From NCBI GenBank assembly GCA_963678675.1, contig OY783195.1, positions 18,011,342 to 18,075,341 on the forward strand: DNA of 64,000 nt, in the 5' to 3' direction. This DNA is from Xiphydria camelus. Lineage: Eukaryota > Arthropoda > Insecta > Hymenoptera > Xiphydriidae. Made by a program: the position numbers and the translations under genes. The notes under the pieces are model-generated. The model did not search any database and was not told the DNA's origin. It saw nothing but the letters and a program-made list of their open reading frames with translations. Positions 44,516 through 55,632 of this stretch are shown here, piece after piece. Within the stretch, counting starts at the first letter, position 1. Every line of letters begins with the position of its first letter.

Positions 44516-44800
44516 AAGGGCGAAATTTCAGCGGTGCATGCAAAAGGATTTCTTAAAACTATTCCAACGTCTCGAGTTAATATATGTAACAACATATATA
44601 CTGTCATAAGGCTTAACTCACACGGTGCGACTTCACTGCGACAGTGACCGCACCATACCCACGACCGAGTCCGACCGAGTGCGTCAGTTTTGTCGCACTG
44701 CTGTCGCAGTGAAGTCGCACCGTGTGAGTTAAGCCTAAGTGGTATCTTTACATGTGATGAAACAATTCGTCACGGTCATTGGAAGAGTAAACAGTATGTC
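44513..44800 (+). pseudogene. Interrupted copy of the USP-like reading frame
   Basis: Corresponds to 8024-8190 (SKGEISAVHAKGFLKTIPTS onward), broken by a 126 bp MITE at 44610-44735, and leaves the family after the HGHWKS block near 44785. It lacks start and end. Confidence 0.65.
44610..44735. mobile_element. 126 bp PIF/Harbinger-type MITE with TAA duplication and empty sites
   Basis: Ends GGCTTAACTCACACGGTGCG and its exact inverted partner. TAA at 44607-44609 and 44736-44738. The uninterrupted paralogs at 8126 and about 48800 read GTCATAAGTGGTA with a single TAA. Arms are nearly identical (CTTCACTGCGACAG), so the insertion is young. Confidence 0.9.
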
Positions 44801-44958
44801 CGATGGCAAACTCCAACTTTTGAATTTCCCTGACATTTGGCCGGAAGTGGTTGGGTCGTTTCTCTAGTCATTCATAGAATTGGTTTCGGGAGAGTGCGCT
44901 GCGGTCTTACGAGCCGTAAAAGCGAGAAGTGTCAAGCGTCTGGGGCCCCTTTCTCTAA

Positions 44959-46571
44959 AGGTACGTACAAACCGGCCAACAAAGTGTTGGCAACATGTTG
45001 GCAACATATGTTGGTAACATGTTGGCAACATGTTGGTAACATGTTGGCAACATGTTGGCAACACGTTGGCAACAGGTTGGCAACAGGCGGAACAAGTTGG
45101 CAACATAGATGTTGCCAACATCAACTCGTATCTGGATACAGTATTACAACGAGCTTCGACAAAGGTATATTTATTTTACAGTTTCAAGATATTAATTTTC
45201 ATGAAACTCGTACAATCAAATAGGTCGGTTTTGAACGTATAAAATAAAGTGAAAAAACTGTTTTCATGAGAAAAATGTATATTTTATTAGCATGGGGTCC
45301 ACTGGACTCCGTGTGACCACTATGGATTAATAAATTATTAATAAATTGTCTGTCGTATATTCGCTCAAATGCTCTTCGCATTTCGTCCGTAGACCGGCGT
45401 GAGGGAGAAATTCGACACTCCTCGGGCCGTTAAAGCCATAAATTAGATCCGGGAAAGTTCCTCATTACCACAGGGTCGAAGAGCGACCAGTTAGTTTGAA
45501 AACTTGCGAGCGACCGGAACAGTTCGCAAATAAAGTTAATGCATTGTTTGTTTTCCCTTACCAATTGGTATAATTTTATTTATCCTAAACCCACCACGCA
45601 AGATTAATTTGGCGCGTAGTCCGTCGCGCAAAGACGGAACATTGTTTATTAGAATAGATATTGCAGGAAACGGCTTATTTCGATTCGTCCGTTAATTAAC
45701 CTTTTCCGGAAAGGGTGTGCGACGGAAAACAGACTCTAGTCTTTATGACTGTCCCGTCGTTTGACGGAAAGGATCGGAAGCGTTGAACCCCGTCCGCGAC
45801 GGTCCCTGCCACATGTGGTCCCTGCCGGGCCGTGTCAAGTGGGCGGTAGTATATTTATTTGTATGTACTAGCTTTGCTCCCCAACCCCCGGGGGGTAAGT
45901 ACCTGGCTCCGCGCATCGGGTCCCAAGGTCGCCGGGGTTTTCGGCGACATGGTTTTATCCACGCATTTATTAAAAAACTATTTTATATAATAATATATAA
46001 TAATAAAAAAGGAGAAGGAAAGGATTTGATCCAGTCAGTATTTTGACATACCGTGCCGATGACGCGATTAACCACTTTCGTGCGTGGGTCGGAAAATTTA
46101 CCGTCGCCGCGGCGACGATCCTGTCAAGAAATTTGCGTAGCGGCGGCGACGGCGGGAGTAGCTGAGCAGACGAGGAATCCAATAAAAATTATATTATAGT
46201 CGCGGAGAGTTATTTATGATCGATGTGCTATTAAAAGTATTAAAAGAGGTATGAATCGACTTTCTGAAATTCCGTCCCTTTTGCGTGGATGTTGCGAGGA
46301 TGTTGTCAACTTTTCCCATTTGAAATGGGAAACACGGATACCAGCAACAGGCGACCATTCTCTTTGATGTCATACCGCCCGCTGTTGCTAGTCGACGGGA
46401 GACACGTGGGGATGAACGTGTTGCCAACATGTTGCCAACATTTGTTGGCTGGTCTGTACTGCTACGCTGTCGACGAGTATCCACAGACGAGTTGCCAACA
46501 TGTTGCCAACACCGATATCGACGTGTTGCCAACATGTTGCCAACACTTTGTTGCCCGGTTTGTACGTACCT
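44959..46571. mobile_element. 1.6 kb PIF/Harbinger-type element with TTGGCAACATG arrays
   Basis: Ends AGGTACGTACAAACCGG and inverted CCGGTTTGTACGTACCT, flanked by TAA (44956-44958, 46572-46574). A related unoccupied sequence on the minus strand near 46690-46710 has one TAA. Subterminal arrays of TGTTGGCAACATG lie at 44980-45125 and, inverted, at 46420-46555. The interior has a GC-richer part (45600-46170) but no recognisable transposase. Confidence 0.75.
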
Positions 46572-46600
46572 TAACTCGCTCGCAAAGTTGCGTATACGCA

Positions 46601-46690
46601 TCTTAGCCAATAGACCAATCAGAACCAAGTATTCCGTTGTGGTGGGGGTCCTGATTGGTCTACTCGCTAAGAAACGTATATGTTTCTCTT
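46601..46690. repeat. Foldback repeat, CCTGATTGGTCTACTCGC family
   Basis: Diverged copy of 7776-7887: ATAGACCAATCAGAACCAAG against GGTCCTGATTGGTCTACTCG. Followed to about 46860 by the same flank as at 7600-7740 in inverted order (GGGAGATCGAAACAT, GGGTTTCTTCG). Confidence 0.7.
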
Positions 46691-46911
46691 GCAAGGGAGT
46701 TAGAGGAAGGGGCCCCTGATCTCCCAGTAGCTGTCAATTCGGGAGATCGAAACATCTAACCTCGAAATTGTTAATTTGTAAATAATGGTGAATAATGTGT
46801 AGAAGTGATCGGAAATAATCATTCGGGTTTCTTCGATGAGATTCCCCAAGTGTTTAAAAATCGGTGTCCGATTTTTTATATAACTGTTGCTTCAACTTCC
46901 AGTTACATTAA

Positions 46912-47915
46912 GGAGGATCGTCAGAGAAATGACTTCTCAGAAACCGTAGTTGAAAATTTTTTGAAATACTTGTGAACTCATTTTTATAAGAGAAAAAAAA
47001 ATCAAACACTCACTCTACAGTTTTCTCGTAATTAATTTTTAAAACTTACGAGATTAGAGCATTGAGTCTTATGGGTAGCATATTTCAAATGCACAGAACT
47101 TGCGAGTTTCAACCGAAAAAAATTCTGAAAATTCTGAAATAAGTTTCAACACCACACGAACTTGTTTTCACTAAATTATAAAGAATTTTCACTCTACAGT
47201 TTTTTTAATATAAAGGAAAAACAGTCGAAAAATTCAAAAGTTTTCATGTACTCGTCCGCCATATGCAAAAACGTGGCAACACCTCACTACGTGACGTCAC
47301 AAGCTATTGGTACGAAGCGTGCTCTTTCTACCTTACCAGTTTTCCAACTTGAGATTGAGGTTGTAAACAGACGTCATGAACCGCTTCAACGCGTTGGCCG
47401 TCGATAAGAATTCTGTTTAACCTACCGATTTGCTACCGACTTACAAATACACTTTCTCACTAACACGTTTTCCTTTCCATCGGAAAGTTTGAGCACGTGA
47501 AAAATTGTACATGTCTTGGCAGTTCTTTTACGTCTATTTATATACTCGCTAACTTGAGATTGAGGTTATAAACAGACGTCGTGAACCGCTTCAACGCGTT
47601 GTCCGTCGATAAGAATTCTGTTTAACCTACCGATTTGTTACCAACTTACGAATGTTGAAATGCTATATTGCCACGTTTTGCACACATTTTACATATCTAA
47701 AATAAATTAAGTCTGAAGTTATAAAATTGTTTTCGAATATTTATCTTATTTTTTTAGGTTGAAAGTAACAAAAAGAAAAAAGAATTCAGCACCTATACTT
47801 ATTATTGCAGTTTTTATAAAACTTGAAATTTTACTATTTGAAATTGGCAACACACGTCGATTTCTTTGTTCTTTTTCCCCTTCTACCTCACCCCGAAGAG
47901 CACTGACGATCCTCC
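46912..47915. mobile_element. 1.0 kb piggyBac-type element, TTAA flanks
   Basis: TTAA at 46908-46911 and 47916-47919 flanks ends GGAGGATCGTCAG and CTGACGATCCTCC. Inside are two direct copies of a 105 bp block with GAACCGCTTCAACGCGTTG (47348-47455 and 47549-47655). No transposase frame. The right flank joins the ACTGCAGAACGAGTAGG sequence also seen at 6500. Confidence 0.7.
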
Positions 47916-47925
47916 TTAATTGTAA

Positions 47926-48078
47926 GTATTACTGCAGAACGAGTAGGTTAAAAGATTTTCGTGAAGACTCACGATTTTCTGATATGTCATTTCGTACAGG
48001 TGCAACCAAAGAGGATCTAGCTCGTGTCCTGTCCGTAAAAAGATGACTCGATGGACATCGGAGAATGTCAGGCTTGTC
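47926..48078 (+). repeat. Third copy of the 6490-6650 sequence
   Basis: Shares TATTACTGCAGAACGAGTAG and the TGATKEDLARVLSVKR translation. The intron-like TTTCGTACAG lies before GTGCAACC. Then it breaks directly into the foldback arm at 48063. Confidence 0.6.
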
Positions 48079-48440
48079 ACCTTCTGAATTTCTCTGAATT
48101 TGACTTCGGCAGTACAATTTATGAATCACTCTAGCACCGTCCAAGCACTACCAATTATTCGGTATAGTGGACAAAATATCAAAACTTAAACGCGGCAAGT
48201 TCTTTTTTATTAAAATTTTTTTATAAATTTTTTTAGTCGAATTTTGTAGTCACTTGATTTACAATAATTTCCCTTTCAAATGATGCCTTTTACTTTCTAT
48301 ATATAACTCTTGAACATGTCGATCTTAATTGATTTCAAATCTTTTTTGGAGAGTATTTTACGTATCAATTTTTGTTGGGACTAAATGAACATGCCGCCTT
48401 TTTTTTTACAGAGAATCTGTTTTTGTGGGGGGATTTCATT
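48063..48440 (-). mobile_element. Single arm of the CAGATTCTCTGTAAAAAAAG foldback
   Basis: Corresponds to 8920-9260 of the full copy. Only one arm is present here, so this end of the inverted composite is truncated relative to the copy at 4.6-9.3 kb. Confidence 0.7.
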
Positions 48441-48626
48441 ACTTTTTGGAATTTATTCATGAGGAGAATACGTACATGTAGAAGAATAGCTTTCTATTAC
48501 CACAAAATGGTAAAGTCTCACATTTTATACCGATACGAGCCAATTAATTATAACCACTTACTTACTTTTGATTTATTCTCGTGATATTTTGAAAGAGATT
48601 TATAGACTAGAGAGCCCTTATATTGT

Positions 48627-48968
48627 TCACTTTGCCTTAGTATTTTGGAGAAATAAAACATATACCGCTTTCGAATTTACAGGCCATCGGATTTTTCTTA
48701 TATTTTGGTTGTCTACAGAAATCCATGAAGACGTTTTACCTTCAACTCTAAGTATACTCTTCCAATGACCATGACGAATTGTTTCATCACATGTAAAGAT
48801 ACCACTTATGACAGTATATACGTTGTTACATATATTAACTCGAGACGTTGGAATAGTTTTAAGAAATCCTTTCGCATGCACCGCTAAAATTTCGCCCTTA
48901 CTTATAAATAAATTTAATGTAATTATTACTACATCATTTACAGCTTCGATGCTGACCTTATGACTCAT
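48627..48968 (-). CDS. 113-residue USP-like protein, inverted copy
   Basis: Intact frame starting MSHKVSIEAVNDVVIITLNL and ending in AVYVLFLQNTKAK. It differs from 7971-8330 at only a few residues (for example H for R at 3, I for M in the LFIS stretch) and lacks the GA insertion, so this is the likelier ancestral length. Motifs HGHWKSI, SWISVDNQNI and AVYVLFLQ are kept, but DD is DN here. Two intact copies in a sea of broken frames is notable. Confidence 0.45.
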   Translation of the reverse strand: MSHKVSIEAVNDVVIITLNLFISKGEILAVHAKGFLKTIPTSRVNICNNVYTVISGIFTCDETIRHGHWKSILRVEGKTSSWISVDNQNIRKIRWPVNSKAVYVLFLQNTKAK

Positions 48969-49049
48969 TTCAATCCGAGTAGAACATTCATTGCAAATAT
49001 CATCATAAACATGCCAATGCGAATAAAAATCATCTATTAACTGTTGCAG

Positions 49050-49165
49050 ATCAAGTATTCCGTTGTGGTGGGGGTCCTGATTGGTCTACTCGCAAAGATG
49101 CGTATACGTTTCTTAGCGAGTAGACCAATCAGGACCCCCGCCGCAACGGAATACTTGAACCTGAT
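49050..49165. repeat. Foldback repeat, CCTGATTGGTCTACTCGC family
   Basis: Inverted-composite counterpart of 7776-7887, nearly identical, around the CGTATACG centre. Confidence 0.75.
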
Positions 49166-49339
49166 TGGTCTCTTCGCTGAGTTGCGTGCACGCAAAGATA
49201 CGAGTGACTCGAGAAAGGCCCCCCTGATCTCCCGGTAGCTGTCAATTCGGGAGATCGAAGCATGTAACCTCGAAATCAAGTGTACAAGTGATAAGAAAAT
49301 TATTCGGGTTTCTTCGGTGAGTTTCCCCAAGTGTTTAAA

Positions 49340-51073
49340 GTAGTTACTCCATTATTGTAATCCAATTTTATTGTATCCCTTATTTTTCTGCCACGACTTT
49401 GATTGTTGATAGTGGATGGATCAGCTAATAAATTTGATTTTTATTCACTATCAACTATCAAAGTCGTGGCAGAAAAATAAGGGATACAATGGAATTGGAT
49501 TACAGTAATGTAGTAACTACTTTATTATTATTATTTTTTTATCGATATATTTCCTCTTTCGTATTATACTATCAGAAGTTCCAATTTATATACCAACCTA
49601 TCAAACGTGAAATGTACATATACCTCACTTCTATTTCATCTCTTCTTCGCCTCTGATGTAACGATAGAAATTACAAAATATCCATTTCAAGTGGCACACG
49701 TCCATGCACTCGAGACAGCAGATCCAGCTCGCCAAATGAATTAATGCAACTGGTTCTTGGAACAACAAGTGGATGATCCTTCGTTCGAAAGAAACCCCCT
49801 CGGGTTCGCATACGATCTGTAACAAATTGTAAATATCAATCATATAGGGTTTTTATAATTATTTTAGGAAGTCTCAGAAGAAAACAGGTGCAGTAAAATA
49901 TCGATGCTCTGTGCTAGAAAGAATAAGGAATAACCCTCGAACCCTAATCGGTATCAGTAATTCCTCATTGACTGTCGTTACAACGGAGACGAAGAACTGA
50001 TGAAATAGAAGTGAGGTACATGTACACTTCATGTTTGACAGGTCGGTGTGTAAATTGGAACTTGTAATAGTACGAAAGAGGAAATATATCGATAGAGAAA
50101 AAATAATGATAAAGTAATTACTTGATTGTTGTGATCCAATTCCATTGCATCTCCTATTTTTCTCCCACGGCTTTGATTGTGACAGAGAAGAAAAGCCATC
50201 AATTCGTCTCGTGCTCGCATGACGCTTAAACAAAAAATAGAATTATCACAAAGATAATTGTCCTTCCATCGAAAGTGAGGTTAAAGCTGTCAGATGGCAA
50301 TTAAACTTATCTGATGGTAATTCTTTTGAGATACTGCCGTCTCCTTTCCTGCTCTTCATGCATAGGCAACCAGAGAAACACAGCACTGCATCCGTTCACT
50401 ATCTCGATTATCGAAAAAAAACAAATGATTATTAAACTATACGGAGCGTCTGTCACATTCACCACTATTGAGATTCATAACTCCGATTACACTGAATTTT
50501 TACATTTTATTAACAAACGCATCCGAGGATCGAAATAAACGCGACGTTAATCGTTTCGCGAATGGAAATATTTTATTAATTTTGAGAATACCCAAACATT
50601 TAAGGAATATATTCTCTCACACACTCTCACATACATTTGATGGCGTATGCGTGTGGCCGTATCTGTGTACATATTTCCGATCATGGCCGACTATCGCCGA
50701 AGGTAGGCGGAATTTTTGTGAGATTTTGACATATATAAATCGCCCGAGAAATCGGATTCTCGACTTTTAGGCACAAGGGGCGTGGCTTCGCGTGGTTTCG
50801 CGTGGCTAAGGAAAAATCTCTGTTAATATGTAACTTATAACATTTATTCTGGTCTCTATCAATAGAGAATAGTCAATTTATATGGCGTAACTAAGCATAG
50901 TTTTGGTTATAACCGTATATTTATTGAGAAAGTTCGATGTAAAAATTGAGGGGTGCAGGGGGCAGACATTTGTGGTGTAAAGAGACACGGGTATATTCGC
51001 GACATCAGCGCTGTCGTGTCTGAGCGCGAAACTACTTGAACGAACATGCCGCGAGACACTGCCGTGTCTCTTG
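49340..51073 (-). mobile_element. Module A, copy A3, with one palindrome
   Basis: The reverse complement matches A1 from 4642 to about 6175, then joins sequence matching about 7415 onward, so the 1.2 kb between the direct repeats at 6071 and 7307 is absent. The palindrome centred near 49430 has the same spacer as the other four. Ends with GACACTGCCGTGTCTCTTG. Confidence 0.75.
49662..49945 (+). pseudogene. Tc1-type transposase fragments, scrambled order
   Basis: Encodes KYPFQVAHVHALETADPAR and FLEQQVDDPSFERNPLGFAY, then, after an intron-like TTATTTTAG, a diverged NIDALC-like helix segment with ERIRNNPRT. Same order as in A1, so the rearrangement predates the duplication. Confidence 0.6.
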
Positions 51074-51079
51074 ATCGGG

Positions 51080-51600
51080 CAATGACTTCTCTCCCGAGCG
51101 AGAAAGAGAAAGAGGTTAAATTTTCGATGTCTAATACTTTAAAGGTGTTGCCGGAGAGTCAGCTAGCTGTTTAAGCTGTAACTGTATTGTAATTTTTAGA
51201 AGTGTACGTTATTTCCTCCTGGAGGAAATACATATGTATACTCTCTCACCACAGAGTTTTTTTATTACAGTAAAAACGTCTAGAATCGTTGTTGTTTGAG
51301 ATGCTGCTTAGTGATTTCTCAAAGAAATTTGTTCCCAACGTTGGTAGATAATTTTACAAGAATTTAAATAAAATTCATTTATTTTGAAATTATAAATTCT
51401 TGAATATATTGCAACATTATTACAATTTTGCAATAATATATTTGAGCGCAAATATGGTAAGATTGCTGCAATGAAATTGCTATATTGTAAATTTTATAAA
51501 ATTAAATTTAAGCAAAGTCATTGCAATATTAAATACTTTCTGGATAGTTGCTTTCAATTAAAAACGTAATTAAAGTTGTACTTCTTATAAATTGTTATTT
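51080..51600. other. AT-rich spacer
   Basis: Holds one perfect short palindrome (ATTTCCTCCTGGAGGAAAT at about 51210). Otherwise AT-rich without frames or repeat partners. Confidence 0.4.
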
Positions 51601-51845
51601 CAAGGACAGTCCTTAAAGAAACCGATTAATGTATTGTTACTTTGGGGACTGTCCCCAAAGTAACACCAATTTTGGCTGTCCTCGAACTACACGTAAGACT
51701 TGCGTTAATGATTTCGGGGACTGTCCTCAAACTATACACTTCATGAGTAAAAATTTCGGGGACTGTCCTCAAAGTACACGAATGTCCCCGAAATAACTGA
51801 TCAGTGCACGAAAATGTCCTCGAACTACACGTTACGCATATGTAT
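51600..51845. repeat. GGGGACTGTCC-iterated stretch
   Basis: A near-perfect palindrome GTTACTTTGGGGAC/TGTCCCCAAAGTAAC at 51637-51665, then CGGGGACTGTCCTC and TGTCCTCGAACTACACG words repeated four or five times. GGGGACA words also occur near 36440 and 37190. Confidence 0.65.
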
Positions 51846-51884
51846 AGGTACCTATTGTAATAGTTTATATATATTTTCGTCACT

Positions 51885-52197
51885 CAGTGCGTAAAACTCG
51901 GTTTCACGGGCGTCTTCAACCCCGTCAACCTCGTATTTCACACTTAGTGACAAAAAATAGAATTCGTTATAAGGGCGTTTCGTATCGTTTTAACTCGTGT
52001 GATTGGAAAACTTCACATTCGTTAAAAACGGCGCTTCACGCTCTTATAACGAAAATATCTATTCCTGTTCATTGTATTCATAAAACAAAAAAAATTACTT
52101 TTAATATCGCGGTAAATGTACAATCGTATCGGTATATAATGTGAGTCTTTAATTTTGTGGTAATAAAAAGCTATTCTCTCCTACATGTGTGTGTGTG
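51885..52197 (+). repeat. Repeat shared with 55995-56400
   Basis: Shares AACCTCGTATTTMACACTTA, TAGTGACAAAAAA and GTTAAAAACGGCGCTTCA with 55995-56400, where a MITE splits it. Leads into the flank of the CAGATTCTCTG foldback (AAAAGCTATTCT). Confidence 0.6.
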
Positions 52198-53125
52198 TAG
52201 GGGAGATCGGGGGGTTATGAGAGGGGTTTCGTTTTTGTAAAAAAAGTATAATGAAAAAACTTTTTTTCTGCGCATAAATATTGTCAAATTGTGAGTAAGC
52301 ATAACAACACTTTTAAAAAAGATGGGTTTGCTGAAATTTCCAAAAATCCTATAAGTTTGGCCTGTTAGCTCGAAAATTGGTTTTTCTGGATTTTTACAAT
52401 GTTCGGGGGGTTGTGAGACACGCCTTCAAATCATAGAAAGTGGCATACGTTTATTAAAATTGTTTATACAAATTAAAAAAAGAAAGCAAATGTTGCAGCT
52501 TACAATGTATTCAAGTTTAAAAAGGTTAGATTTTTACATATAACTAATAAACAAGTTTTAGGTGCGACTCGCTACAAAATAAAGAAAAAATCATTTAAAG
52601 AAGGCTAAATTAATTAAAAACAATTAAAATTGCACAAAACGTGCAGTGTTCACAAAAAATTCAAAATACGCCCATAAAATACGATTTTTAGTAAATCGCT
52701 TTTAGAAATAGCGTGTCTCACAACCCCCCGAAAATGTTGTCTCATGACACCCCAAGTTCAATATTTTTAAAATAGCCACCGCTTCATAGATACATAAAAT
52801 GTTAATCCAAAATTCTTTTTGTGTGTTAAAAGGCTGCTCACCACACAAGGAATGACTTATATCTATACACTTTTGTGAACAGCTTGAAAACATGAATGAA
52901 AATACTGCAAACACAATTGGTCGAAAGAACTTTAAAACACAAAATTGAAGTTGCAATCTGAAGAGATACGAAGAATCCGCGTCAACGCGACGAGTGTCAA
53001 ATGGAAATGGAGATACAGGACGAGAATGAAGTTTGATAGTCATTTGTACATGTCGCACTTTTCAATTCAGTGCTGTGAGCTTGTCTCACGACCCCCCGTG
53101 TCTCACAACCCCCCGATCTTCCCTA
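52198..53125. mobile_element. 928 bp element with GATCGGGGGGTTRTGAGA ends
   Basis: Inverted ends TAGGGGAGATCGGGGGG and CCCCCCGATCTTCCCTA interrupt the foldback flank. Uninterrupted versions at 8480 and 48470 read CATGTACGTATTCTCC. A second inverted pair, TTCGGGGGGTTGTGAGACAC (about 52402 and 52712), repeats the terminal motif inside. The 118-residue minus frame has no recognised family, and its end is a translation of the motif. No transposase. Confidence 0.7.
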
Positions 53126-53147
53126 CATATTCTCCTCATGAATAAAT

Positions 53148-53800
53148 TCCAAAAAGGAGTGCAATCTTGTCACAAAAACAGATTCTCTGTAAAAAAAGGC
53201 GGCATGTTCATTGAGTGCCAACCAAATTGATACGTAAAATACTCCCCAAAAAAGATTTTAAATCAATTAAGATCGCCATGTTCAAGATTTATATATAAAA
53301 AATGAAAGGCATCATTTGAAAGGAAAATTGTTGTAAATCAAGGTACTAAAAAATTCACCGGCAAAAAATTTATAAAAAATGTTCATAAAAGAGAACTTGC
53401 CGTGTTTAAGTTTTTATATTTTTTCAACTATATATTGGTGGTATCATATAAGTGTATGAATTTATTTAAAATCATAAGAGCATAAACATCGAATATAATT
53501 TTCTGTCCGAATTTTTTATTTTGAAGGAAAAAAACGCGGAAGTTCTTTTTCATGAAAATTTTTTGTCGAATTTTTTAGTAACTTTTGATTTACAATAATT
53601 TTCCTTCCAACTGATGCCTTTTATTTTTTAAATATAATATAAATCTTGAACATGGCGATCTTAATTTATTGATTTCTAATCTTTTTTGGAGAGTATTTTA
53701 CGTATCAATTTTGTTGGCACTGAATGAACATGCCGCCTTTTTTTTAACAGAGAATCTGTTTTTGTGACAAGTTTCACTCCTTTTTGGAATTTATTCATTA
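53148..53800. mobile_element. Foldback element, second full copy of 8525-9260
   Basis: Arms 53155-53400 and 53520-53790 with the CAGATTCTCTGTAAAAAAAG and GGCGGCATGTTCATT blocks mirrored. Outer flanks (AAAGCTATTCT, TACCGATACGAG) extend the inverted repeat about 150 bp on each side, to 52120 and 53930. Confidence 0.8.
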
Positions 53801-54349
53801 GGAGAATATGTACATGTAGAAGAGTAGCTTTTTATTACCACAAAATTAAAATCTCACATTTTATACCGATACGAGTCAATTAATTATAACCACGTTACTT
53901 TTGATTTATTCTCGTGATATTTTGAAATGATTTTATAATTAATATTTCGATAATATATATATTTTCCCCAGAACAATTCGTTCGTGAAAGGATTTCCATA
54001 AATAACTGCCGTATGTCCGCGGGCGAATCGATCAGTCATACCTATGGCCGATACCTTGAAATTTGACTTCGACCGTCGGTAAGGTATAAATAATCCGATA
54101 GTCGATAATATAGAGTCATGTCATTTTCTTCTTTTTTTTTAAGCTATTTTGACAGCTTTATACATTTACTGTCACCATATGAAACGAGCAATTGAACATA
54201 TATAATCGGCATGAAACCATAATATATGTTATTGCATGGAAATAATTGCAGTAATGGAAATGCTCGCTATAATTTTCTGAATTCAAGGGAAAAGAAAAAA
54301 TATTTTTAAAGTAATTAGGAAAGGAGATACAGGCATTTGAAGTCATACA

Positions 54350-54858
54350 TATATATTCTCTCACATACTTTTGATGGCGTATGCGTGTGGTCGCATTTTT
54401 GTACGCATTTCCGATCATCGCCGAACAGTCGACGATGAAAGCCGGAATATATCTCACACATCCAATGGCGCGTGTGTGTGTTTTATCGCATCTATGTATA
54501 CACATTTCCGATCATGGCCGACTATCGCCGAAGATTGCCGGAATTTTTGTGACATTTTGACATACCTATAGATATCGGCCGAGAAATAAAATTCTCGACT
54601 CTTAGGCGCGAGGGGCGTGGCTTCGCGTTGTTAAGGACGAATCTCTGTTAATATGTAACTTATAAAATTTATTCTGGTCTCTATCAATAGAGAATAATCA
54701 ATTTATATGGCGTAACTAAGCATAGTTTTGGTTATAACCATATATTTATTGAGAAAATTCGATGTAAAAATTGAGGGGTGAAGGGAGCAGACATTTTTCC
54801 TGTAAAGATACACGGGTGCTGCGACGTTGAACGAACATGCCGCGAGACACTGCCGTGC
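54350..54858 (-). mobile_element. Module A, copy A4 (end fragment)
   Basis: The reverse complement matches the first 430 bp of A1. A block of about 110 bp with GATGGCGTATGCGTGTGG and TTTCCGATCATSGCCGA is present twice (54358-54465 and 54466-54560), a local tandem duplication not seen in other copies. Confidence 0.7.
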
Positions 54859-54859
54859 T

Positions 54860-55453
54860 ATTATATGATTATATATCTTTTTTGCATTATAATACATAGT
54901 TAATAACAATATCATTTATATATTTTTCGTATCATTTTCAATGTCCCCGATAGTTGCAAGGATTGCGAGATCTGTGAATTTTTGTTTAGATATATAGAGA
55001 TTTAAATCTCTGAAAGTTTTTTAGTGTCGGATTTTTCAGTGATGCGACGTGTTACTAAATACATGTAACAGCAAATAATAAGAGCTTCCTGGGGCATGTA
55101 TCTTCTTGCAATCAAAAAACATTTTTTCGTTTTGTTTACACCCTTTTGCTTACTATCAAAAGAAAAGTATTTTTTTGTTTTCCATAATAATATTATTTAA
55201 TTAAGAAAAATTCTGTTCACGTAAGATTTAACTTTTCACGTTTCGTACAAATCGAAATCAAATAATATACATATATATGTAAGTAAATCGATATGTATTG
55301 TACCAAAAAATTATATAAATAATTTAACACTGTAATAAAAAATTAATTTTTTTTTAGATCCCACAAAAAGAATCGTATACCACCATATATATCTAATTAT
55401 ACCTGATGCATCAGATATAATTAGATCCGAACGATTACGAAAAAATTCTGATA
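54860..55453. other. AT-rich spacer
   Basis: No repeat partner or gene recognised. Short TATATAATTAGAT words around 55385-55425 pair with 55640-55700. Confidence 0.4.
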
Positions 55454-55632
55454 TACACAGAAAGAAGATTACGGTTGGTAAGATTCTCATACTTGGTATA
55501 GCAATTTTGATGTATTGCATGCGCACTTCGAGTGTAGTCATACGTATGAATCTAACACTCAAAATGTCCAATACATGGAATTTGCTATACGAAGTATGAG
55601 AACAGGAATCGTAATCTTTTCTCCATGTGTGT
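55454..55632. mobile_element. 179 bp MITE, ACACAGAAAGAAGATTACG ends
   Basis: Mirrored arms with GATTACGGTTGGTAAGATTC and TCATACTTGGTATAGCAA, loop near 55545. It is inserted in an AT-rich TATATCTGATTATATC palindromic context next to TA. Confidence 0.7.

Noticed and set aside
44980..45125. Regular TGTTGGCAACATG array as a possible CRISPR-like or satellite array
   Set aside because: No unique spacers, and the array mirrors the other end of a TAA-flanked element in a eukaryotic context. It is subterminal repeat sequence.
45868..45930. ACTAGCTTTGCTCCC plus GGGGG stretch as a retrotransposon end
   Set aside because: Resembles common arthropod repeat ends, but no partner, tail or target duplication could be shown.
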